The notes below the pieces were generated by a model, which saw only the letters and a list, made by a program, of their open reading frames with translations, was not told where the DNA came from and did no database searches. A DNA stretch of 64,000 nucleotides, taken from Candidatus Marithrix sp. GTDB taxonomy: Bacteria; Pseudomonadota; Gammaproteobacteria; Beggiatoales; Beggiatoaceae. The stretch covers positions 62,001-126,000 of the forward strand of contig JADGDS010000006.1 of assembly GCA_016744775.1 (NCBI GenBank). Direction: 5' to 3'. Shown here in pieces: positions 17,601-24,800 of this stretch; position 1 is the stretch's first letter; every line of letters starts with the position of its first letter. A program made the position numbers and the translations under genes.

Positions 17601-20200
17601 AAGTCGCGAAGGAGATGGAGAAATCTAGGCAAGCAATAATTGAAATGAAACAACAACGAATTTTAGTTCGACATTATATTTGTCAACAAACAGCTTTAAA
17701 TTTATTAGTAACAACTGAGAATGTTTGTCTATTAAAAGGTGAAATTTTTGATGAAACTAAAATGCTGCCGTTGTTTCAGAAACAAAAAAATTATAATTTA
17801 ATACTATTTGTTTATATAAACAAATTAATGTTATCTTATTTATTTAATGAATATTCACAAGCTCTTGAAAACAGTAAATTGCTTGAACCATATTTAGAAT
17901 CAGCACCCGGAGTATATCTAATTCCAATTTTCTATTTCTATTCTTCATTAACGATGTTGGCAAATTATTCTAATGTTACAGCATCAGAACAAAAACAATT
18001 TTTAAAAAAAATAACTAAGAATCAAAAGAAAATGAAAAATTGGGCTAATCATGCTCCAATGAATTATTTACATAAATTTTACCTAGTTGAAGCTGAACTT
18101 GCTCGTGTGCTAAATAGTGATAAGGCTAGAGAATTTTATGAGCAAGCTATTGCTTTAGCACAAGAGAATGAGTTTCTAAATGAAGAAGCCTTAGCTCATG
18201 AATTAGCTGCTAAGTTTTATTTAGTTAAAGGTTTGAATAAATTTGCCAAACTTTGTTTACGTGATGCTCATCATAAATATCAACAGTGGGGAGCAAAAAT
18301 AAAGCTAAAGCATTTTGAACAACAATATTCACAATTTTTTTCAAGTAAAAGTCGTACAAAGTTTGAACACACAATAAAATTAACCACTTCTAATCAACAA
18401 GCTGCTTTTTTAGATTTAAGTAGCATCGTAAAAGCATCTCAAACTTTATCAGAAGAAATAGTATTTAGCCGTTTGCTGAAAAAAATGATGCATATTGTGA
18501 TTGAGAATGCTGGAGCTGAAACTGGAGTTTTATTATTACCTAAGCAAGATCAATGGTTTATTCAATCTTCGGAACAATCAATAGCAATTGAAGATTCTGA
18601 GCTGCCATTAGATTTGATTAACTATGTGATACGCACTCAAGAACATATAGTTAAGAAATCTCCAAAATCAATTTTATGTCTGCCGCTATTAAATCAAAAT
18701 AATTTGACTGGTATTTTATACTTAGAAAATCAGCTTATTGAGGATGCTTTTACTTCTGAACGATTAGAAGTTTTAAAAATGTTATCGGCTCAATTGGCAA
18801 TTTCTATTGAAAATTCATTGCTATATGAAAATTTAGAACAAAAAGTTGCAGATAGAACAATTAAACTTCACAAAGCCAATCAAGCTAAAAGTGAATTTTT
18901 ATCTAATATGAGCCATGAATTGCGCACACCACTAAATGGCATTTTAGGCTATGCTCAAATTCTGAAACGAGCCAAAAATCTTGAAGAAACTCAAATTTCA
19001 GGTTTAAACACTATTTATAATAGCGGCAATCATTTATTAACTTTAATCAATGACATTTTAGATTTATCGAAAATTGAAGCTGGCAAATTAGAACTTTATC
19101 CTGAAAACATTACATGCCAGAGTTTTATAGACAGTATTACTGGCATTATGCGTATGCGTGCAGAGCAAAAGGATGTTTGTTTTGCTTATGAAAGCCTTGG
19201 TGATTTGCCGCAAGGGGTTGAAATAGATGAAAAACGATTGCGCCAAGTTTTGCTAAATTTATTAGGTAATGCAATTAAATTTACTGATAAAGGGCAAGTA
19301 ACATTGCGAATATCAGCAATACAAAATGGCATTTTTAGATTTGAAGTAGAAGATACCGGCGTTGGTATGACTGATGAAGATTTGCAAAAAATCTTTAAAC
19401 CATTTGAACAAGTTGGTGATACGCAACGACGCGCTGAAGGTACAGGTTTAGGTTTAGCGATTAGTCGTCAATTGGTAGAATTGATGGGTAGTGAAATTAA
19501 AATAAAAAGTGAACTTGGCAAAGGTAGTACCTTTTTCTTTGATTTAGCATTAAAAGCAGTAGAAATTGAAGAAAAAATTGAACAGCGGCGTATTAGTGCT
19601 TATAAAGATGATAAAAAAACTGCATTAATTGTAGATGATTATCCAGAAAATCGCTTAATATTAAGACAAATGTTAGAAAATATTGGCTTTACAGTTATTG
19701 AAGCTAATGATGGTAAACAAGGTGTAGAACTAGCAGATAAAGCTAATGTTATTTTTATGGATTTAGTAATGCCGGTTATGAATGGCTTTGAAGCAGTTGA
19801 AATTATAAGGGAAAAATTTAATAAACTGCCAATTATTGCAATTTCAGCCAATGTATTTGAAGCTGATAAACAAAAAAGTTTGCAAGCTGGTTGTAATGCC
19901 TTTCTGCCAAAACCAATCGAAGAACAACAATTATTTAATACTTTAGTTGAACATTTGAATTTAGATTGGGTTTATGAACAGGAAGAAGTAATTGAAAAAG
20001 TAGAAGAAACTTTGATACCGCCATCTGCTGAAGACTTAGAAAAATTATATGAATTGGCTATGATGGGTGATATGCGGGAAATCAAAGAATTCGCCAAAAA
20101 CTTGGATGAGGAATATGTTGTTTTTGCTAAGAAGTTGATTGAATTGGCTGGTGGGTTTGAGGATGAAGCTATTTTGGCTTTGGCTGAGGAATATAAATAA
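14639..20200 (+). CDS. Trifunctional Ser/Thr kinase / ATPase / hybrid sensor histidine kinase (paralogue 4)
   Basis: This 1,853-residue family member keeps all catalytic motifs: HKDINPAN and DFG in the Ser/Thr kinase, GYSGIGKS and IFLDDLQW in the ATPase, a GAF domain, His1426 in [10 protein letters not shown], the G boxes DTGVGM and [10 protein letters not shown], and receiver Asp1708. It is closest to the kinase at 21853. Three stretches are identical or nearly so at the DNA level (15578-16022, ~18110-19118 and ~19490-19878), while the helical middle and N-terminus differ at many sites, a mosaic pattern. It starts at the ATG after the conserved leader. It is followed by a long inverted repeat rather than a simple terminator. 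Confidence 0.95.
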   Translation: MFSKYKSLTKIYESANSIVYRSQRIEDDKPVILKILKQDYPTPDELTRYRQEYDITRRLSDLNGVVNVYHLEKYQNSLMICLEDFGGESLHTIDIPIAIQITEILAQIHQYNIIHKDINPANIVYNPSTKVVKFIDFGISTLFARQHLSLKNPEVLEGTLAYMSPEQTGRMNRALDYRSDFYSLGVTFYQLFTGKLPFEADDAMEIVHCHLAKQPVFPHDLPLMLSKIIMKLMAKTAEERYQSAWGIKADLEQVLNNPKEIFELGQLDVSERFQISQKLYGREHEIQILVDDFEKASQGNKQMMLIAGYSGIGKSVLVKELYKLNKQGYFISGKFDQFQRNIPYQAIVEAFKQLVQQLLTESDLQLKQWKNKLLSALNSNAQIIIDVIPEIELIIGKQNPVPVLTGIESQNRFNFVFQNFIQVFCQPAHPLVIFLDDLQWIDSASLKLLELLMTNKETNALFLIGAYRDNEVSASHPLMMTVDNLKFSQIHLKPLQFQHINQLIADSLNTNNVTALTELVINKTGGNPFFINQFLNTLYQENLLNFDHGWKWNIKQIEAMNITDNVVDLMIGKLKKLPKDTQKVLSIAAAIGNSFDLNLLPIMTIDSLLPAIQNSLINKVNDKFVFSHDRVQQAAYALIDDNKKQNIHLNIGRLLLRNTPAEQLEENIFEIIGHFNLCLQLIVDNEIEKIAELNLIAGKKAIASNAYAAALQYFKFGISCLNHDSWKSQYDLTLALYTNVVEAAYFCGDFAQMEQLATVVLEKAHSLLDKIKIYELRIQAAISQNQLLVAIQIAREILNHLGIKLPKQVNKFHILFSLMKMKWILRGKQIEDLYNLPVMTNPYKLAAIRILSNIFTSAYQHFPNLLPLIIFHKINLSIKYGNAHESVIAYTLYAFFLCSLFGKIEKGYQFGTLALRLLERFNAPEQKTKVLMLLNNFVTPWKQNIQETLKPLQEAYKTGLEIGDIEYAAHSISGYSYYLYFTGAELSKVAKEMEKSRQAIIEMKQQRILVRHYICQQTALNLLVTTENVCLLKGEIFDETKMLPLFQKQKNYNLILFVYINKLMLSYLFNEYSQALENSKLLEPYLESAPGVYLIPIFYFYSSLTMLANYSNVTASEQKQFLKKITKNQKKMKNWANHAPMNYLHKFYLVEAELARVLNSDKAREFYEQAIALAQENEFLNEEALAHELAAKFYLVKGLNKFAKLCLRDAHHKYQQWGAKIKLKHFEQQYSQFFSSKSRTKFEHTIKLTTSNQQAAFLDLSSIVKASQTLSEEIVFSRLLKKMMHIVIENAGAETGVLLLPKQDQWFIQSSEQSIAIEDSELPLDLINYVIRTQEHIVKKSPKSILCLPLLNQNNLTGILYLENQLIEDAFTSERLEVLKMLSAQLAISIENSLLYENLEQKVADRTIKLHKANQAKSEFLSNMSHELRTPLNGILGYAQILKRAKNLEETQISGLNTIYNSGNHLLTLINDILDLSKIEAGKLELYPENITCQSFIDSITGIMRMRAEQKDVCFAYESLGDLPQGVEIDEKRLRQVLLNLLGNAIKFTDKGQVTLRISAIQNGIFRFEVEDTGVGMTDEDLQKIFKPFEQVGDTQRRAEGTGLGLAISRQLVELMGSEIKIKSELGKGSTFFFDLALKAVEIEEKIEQRRISAYKDDKKTALIVDDYPENRLILRQMLENIGFTVIEANDGKQGVELADKANVIFMDLVMPVMNGFEAVEIIREKFNKLPIIAISANVFEADKQKSLQAGCNAFLPKPIEEQQLFNTLVEHLNLDWVYEQEEVIEKVEETLIPPSAEDLEKLYELAMMGDMREIKEFAKNLDEEYVVFAKKLIELAGGFEDEAILALAEEYK

Positions 20201-20420
20201 AACTACAAGGATGTTATATAAGCAGGGATTTTTTTTCTAGCTGGCGCACATCTAAAGCCCTGAAGGGGCGACATTAATATAGCCTAGGGCAACGCCCTAG
20301 AAATTATGTAAATTATATATGAGCAATTAAGGGGCGAAATAATGATGTTTTTAGTACGCCCCTTCAGTGTTTATAATAATAAATTATGAGTATATGTAAA
20401 ATATAACATCCCTGTAGTTA
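20201..20420. repeat. Terminator-like inverted repeat interrupted by a second repeat element
   Basis: The outer arms are AACTACAAGGATGTTATATA at 20201-20220 and TATAACATCCCTGTAGTT at 20403-20420. The same pair forms an uninterrupted hairpin after the next kinase (27421-27490). Here the loop instead holds a ~120-bp element (20253-20375) with AGCCCTGAAGGGGCGA, CCTAGGGCAACGCCCTAG and TACGCCCCTTCAGTG. This belongs to the family also found at 52366-52427 and 58131-58250. No gene is seen in 20201-20481. Confidence 0.8.
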
Positions 20421-20481
20421 TTATCACTTTAATACTTTCATTACCATATATAAATTACTTTCATCTTCACTCCTTAGTTTT

Positions 20482-21039
20482 TCATACTCTTCTAAAATCC
20501 ATAAATTTTTCTTTCTCTTCTTGACTAAAAAGTACTTTCCACTGCACACTGCTAGCTAAAAATTCCCTGTCAAAACTAACTCCCATACCGTTTAAAAAGT
20601 GTTCATATTTTCCGACTAATGGATAGCTTGTTTCAAATGTAAATACTTCTTTAGCAATATATTCTATTAAGTTAGCCTGTTTGATGACTTCTTTTGTGGC
20701 ATTGCCATAAGCACGTACTAGCCCACCGATACCCAATCGAATACCGCCAAAGTATCTTACGACTAAAATAGCTGAATTAATAATATCTTCACCTCTAAGT
20801 ACACTCAAAATAGGCGGTGCTGAACTGCCCTTTGGTTCTCCATCATCACTTAAATCTTCAACAATTTGATTATGCTCATTGAGGTATCTAAAAGCATAGA
20901 CAATATGTCTTGATTTAGGATGTTGCTGTTTTAATTGCTGTCGTAATGGTTGGAAATTATCGTAAGGTGTGATAAAAGCGAGAAAGGTTGATTTTTTTAT
21001 CTCCAATGTATAGCTGAAAGTCTCTTTTACTAAATACAA
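20482..21039 (-). CDS. yigZ: YigZ/IMPACT family protein
   Basis: A 185-residue member of the YigZ (UPF0029/IMPACT) family, conserved cytoplasmic proteins whose bacterial role is not settled. Hallmarks are DDGEPKGSSAPPIL and VVRYFGGIRLGIGGLVRAYG, with EIKKSTF near the N-terminus. The full ~200-residue family length is nearly present, with a C-terminal ferredoxin-like part (~130-185). No ATG fits. The likely start is TTG at 21037-21039, which has AAGGA about 10 bases upstream. It stands alone between repeat-rich gaps and is convergent with the kinase upstream. Confidence 0.9.
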   Translation of the reverse strand: MYLVKETFSYTLEIKKSTFLAFITPYDNFQPLRQQLKQQHPKSRHIVYAFRYLNEHNQIVEDLSDDGEPKGSSAPPILSVLRGEDIINSAILVVRYFGGIRLGIGGLVRAYGNATKEVIKQANLIEYIAKEVFTFETSYPLVGKYEHFLNGMGVSFDREFLASSVQWKVLFSQEEKEKFMDFRRV

Positions 21040-21107
21040 ACTATTTTTTCCTTGGTTTGATAAGTATTGATATAATTTTATGAATACAACCTAACAGTTA
21101 TAGATTA

Positions 21108-21334
21108 CCCTCGTTAGCTTGCGCTGACTGCGTATCCCACGCTCCAGCGCCAATGCCATTGACTTAAGCGAATTTTAATTCAGGAGTTCAAAGCGCAGCT
21201 TTGTTTTTACAGGTATTTACAAAGCTGCGCTTTGAACTCCAGTTCTTAAGTTAATGGCTTTGATGCTCCAGCGCACATTCTTATACATAAGGATATGCGC
21301 CGGCGCGTGGAATACGTAGTCAGAGTAAGCTAAC
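21108..21334. repeat. Large nested inverted repeat
   Basis: The outer arms start CTCGTTAGCTTGCGCTGACT at ~21109 and end with AGTCAGAGTAAGCTAAC at 21334. They include the CCACGCTCCAGCGCC unit of the dispersed repeat family. At the centre is a separate hairpin with perfect 21-bp arms, GGAGTTCAAAGCGCAGCTTTG at 21183-21203 (shown to 21 bp by position) and its complement at 21220-21240. A degenerate piece of that inner unit also forms the 3' end of the kinase remnant near 31872-31898. Confidence 0.85.
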
Positions 21335-21335
21335 C

Positions 21336-21439
21336 ACAAAAAAAAATCCGTTTATTCCGTAAATCAGTTGTACTAATTGCACATTGTGCTAACTATATAT
21401 AAGTACAACTGATTTACGGAATAAACGGATTTTTTTTGT
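21336..21439. repeat. 38-bp-arm inverted repeat with A/T runs
   Basis: The arms ACAAAAAAAAATCCGTTTAT...(21336-21374) and its complement (21402-21439) differ by one base in the homopolymer and enclose a 27-nt loop. The TTTATTCCGTAAATC...GTTGTAC core recurs as outer arms of the nested repeat at 52240-52547. The run of eight T after the second arm would suit a terminator on the plus strand, but no gene reads into it. Confidence 0.8.
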
Positions 21440-21799
21440 TTCGATATCAATCACCTGCATCGGTGAACACCCAGTCAACCCCAACACTTAATTTTTTATT
21501 AAGAATTTTCAAGAACTTAAAATATATAATAACCATTCTTAATATGTGGTAGAACTAGCTGTAATGGCAATAAATTTGCTTAAAAATAATATTTTTAAAA
21601 TCAAATAGTTATAAACTAAGATTGCATTAAAAATTTTACAAAATAGAAAAGTGTTAAAACTTAGCGCCATTCATTGATTTTAATCACATTTTTATATTTT
21701 AACCTTAAAAAGTACTATTAGACATAATAGTTGATAATTATAAAAATTACCAATTAATATTATTAAATAAGATATCATTAATTTTAAGACTACAAGACT
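21440..21799. other. AT-rich gene-free stretch upstream of a kinase
   Basis: About 360 bases with no convincing ORF, RNA or repeat. It is strongly AT-rich and precedes the leader of the kinase at 21853, so it probably holds that gene's promoter. No -35/-10 pair stands out enough to be called. Confidence 0.5.
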
Positions 21800-21852
21800 G
21801 AAGGAATACAAAATGCAATAATAGATTATCAAAAAACTATTATTACATTATT
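21800..21852 (+). promoter_or_regulatory. Conserved kinase leader with two-codon ORF (third copy)
   Basis: GAAGGAATACAAA is followed by ATG CAA TAA at 21813-21821, and the kinase ATG lies 31 nt later. AATAATAG and CTATTATT can pair as a perfect 8-bp stem around 12 bases. Here the mini-ORF is out of frame with the kinase, so simple read-through cannot be the conserved function. Confidence 0.55.
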
Positions 21853-24800
21853 ATGTTTTCAAAATACAAATCATTAACTAAAATTTATGAAAATGCTAAT
21901 TCTATAGTTTATCGTAGTCAGCGTGTTGAGGATGATAAACCAGTCATTCTTAAAATTCTTAAACAAGATTATCCCACTTCTGAAGAATTAAATCGTTATC
22001 GTCAGGAATATGACATTACCAGCCGCTTATCTCATTTGGATGGTGTTGTCAAAGCCTATTATATTGAAAAATATCAAAATAGCTTGAGGATATGTTTAGA
22101 GGATTTTGGCGGCGAATCTCTAAAAAATCATATCATTGATATTTCTATCGCTATTCAAATCACTGATATTTTAGCTCGAATTCATCAGCATAATATTATT
22201 CATAAAGATATTAACCCTTATAATATCGTTTATAACCCTTCCACTAAAGTAGTTAAATTTATAGATTTTGGTATTTCTACTTTGTTCGCTCGTCAGCATT
22301 TAAGTTTAAAAAATCCTGAAGTTTTAGAAGGTACTTTGGCTTATATGTCGCCTGAGCAAACTGGGCGTATGAATCGTGCTTTAGATTATCGTTCTGATTT
22401 TTATTCTTTAGGTGTTACTTTTTATGAGCTTTTTACTGGAAAATTGCCTTTTGATGCTGATGATGCAATGGAATTAGTTCATTGCCATTTAGCTAAACAA
22501 CCGCCGTTTCCTAATAATTTGCCGCCGATGTTGTCTAAAATTATTATGAAATTGATGGCTAAAACTGCGGAAGAGCGTTATCAAAGTGCTTGGGGTATTA
22601 AGGCTGATTTAGAAATTGTGCTTAATAATCCAGAAGAAATTTTTGAATTGGCGCAGTTTGATGTTTCTGAGCGTTTTCAAATATCACAAAAATTATATGG
22701 TCGTGAACATGAAATTCAGATATTAGTTGATGATTTTGAAAAAGCCAGTCAAGGCGATAAGCAAATGGTGTTAATTGCTGGCTATTCTGGTATTGGCAAA
22801 TCGGTTTTAGTTAAAGAACTTTATAAATTAAATAAGCAGGGTTATTTTATATCAGGTAAATTTGATCAATTTCAGCGTAATATTCCTTATCAAGCAATTG
22901 TTGAAGCGTTTAAACAATTAGTACAACAATTATTAACTGAAAGTGATCTACAATTAAAACAATGGAAGAATAAATTATTATCTGCTCTTAATTCAAATGC
23001 TCAAATCATTATTGATGTTATTCCTGAAATTGAACTAATTATTGGCAAACAAAACCCTGTTCCTGTTTTAACAGGTATAGAATCTCAAAACCGTTTTAAT
23101 TTTGTGTTTCAAAATTTTATACAAGTATTTTGTCAACCCGCTCATCCATTAGTAATATTTTTAGATGATTTGCAATGGATTGATTCTGCAAGTCTAAAAT
23201 TATTAGAGCTGTTAATGACAAACAAAGAAACTAATGCTTTGTATTTAATCGGCGCGTATCGAGATAATGAAGTTAGTGCTAGTCATCCTTTGATGATGAC
23301 TATTGACAATTTAAAATTTAGTCAAATTCATTTAAAGCCTTTACAGTTTGAGCATATTAATCAATTAATCGCAGATAGCCTAAATACTAATGATATTACT
23401 GCTTTGACTGAATTGGTAATCAAGAAAACTGGCGGTAATCCATTTTTTGTGAATCAATTTCTCACAACATTGTATCAAGAAAATTTGCTTAATTTTGATC
23501 ATGGCTGGCAGTGGAATATTGAGCAAATTGAAGCAATGAACATCACTGATAATGTGGTGGATTTAATGGTAGGCAAATTAAAAAAATTACCAAAACAAAC
23601 TCAAGAAGTTTTACCTTTAGCAGCAGCTATTGGCAATAGTTTTAATGTAAATATCTTGCCTATTATCACTATAGATAGCTTATTACCAGCAATTCAAAAT
23701 GGTTTAATTATTGAACTTAATGATGAATTTATTTTTTCCCATGATAGAGTGCAACAAGCGGCTTATGCTTTAATTGATGACAATCAGAAACAAAAAATCC
23801 ATTTAAAAATTGGGCATTTATTGCTTAAAAAAACACCCGCAGAGCAATTAGAAGAAAATATCTTTGATATTATTGGGCACTTTAATCTTTGCTTGCAACT
23901 TATTGCCAATAATGAACTTGCAAAAATTGCTGAATTAAATTTAATAGCAGGCAAAAAGGCAATAGCTTCAAATGCTTATGCAGCAGCATTAAAATATTTT
24001 AAATCTGGAATTAGCTGTCATGATAATTGGAAATATCAATATGATTTAACTTTAGGATTATATATAGGCGCAGTTGAAGCTGCTTATTTCTGTGGTGATT
24101 TTGCACAAATGGAACAGTTAGCAACTATAGTGCTAGAAAAAGCCCAGAGCTTGTTGGATAAAGTCAAAATTTATGAATTAAAAATTCAAGCCGCTATCTC
24201 GCAAAATCAATCTGTAACTGCTATTCAAATTGCACGAAAAATTTTAAATCTTTTAGAAGTAAAGTTACCAAAGCGAGCCAATATCTTTCATATTTTACTC
24301 AGTTTAATGAAAATGAAATGGATTTTAAGAGGCAAACAAACTGAGGATTTATATAATTTGCCAGTTATGACTAATCCTTATAAATTAGCGGCTATGCGCA
24401 TTTTGTCAATTATTATATCTCCAGTTTATCAAAACTATCCCAGCTTATTACCTTTAATTATTTGTCATCAAATCAGCTTATCGATTAAATATGGTAATGC
24501 TCATCAATCTGTGCTTGCATATTCTAGTTATGCAATTTTTTTATCTACTCTATTGGGAAAGATTGATAAATCTTATCAATTTGGCACAGTTGCTTTGCAA
24601 TTATTAGAGCGATTGAATGCGCCTGAGCAAAAAGCGAGGGCTTTGATGATTTTTCATAATTTTGTAATGCAATGGAAACAACATATTAAAGAAACTTTAG
24701 TACCTTTACGAGATGCTTATAAAAGTGGTTTAGAAACTGGTGATGTAGAATATGCTGCTCATGCTATAAATTCATATGTCTATTATTTATATTTTACAGG

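Noticed and set aside
21336..21439. Insertion-sequence ends or an IS element around the 38-bp inverted repeat
   Set aside because: Only 27 bases lie between the arms, there is no transposase ORF and no target duplication was seen. It is a stand-alone inverted repeat.
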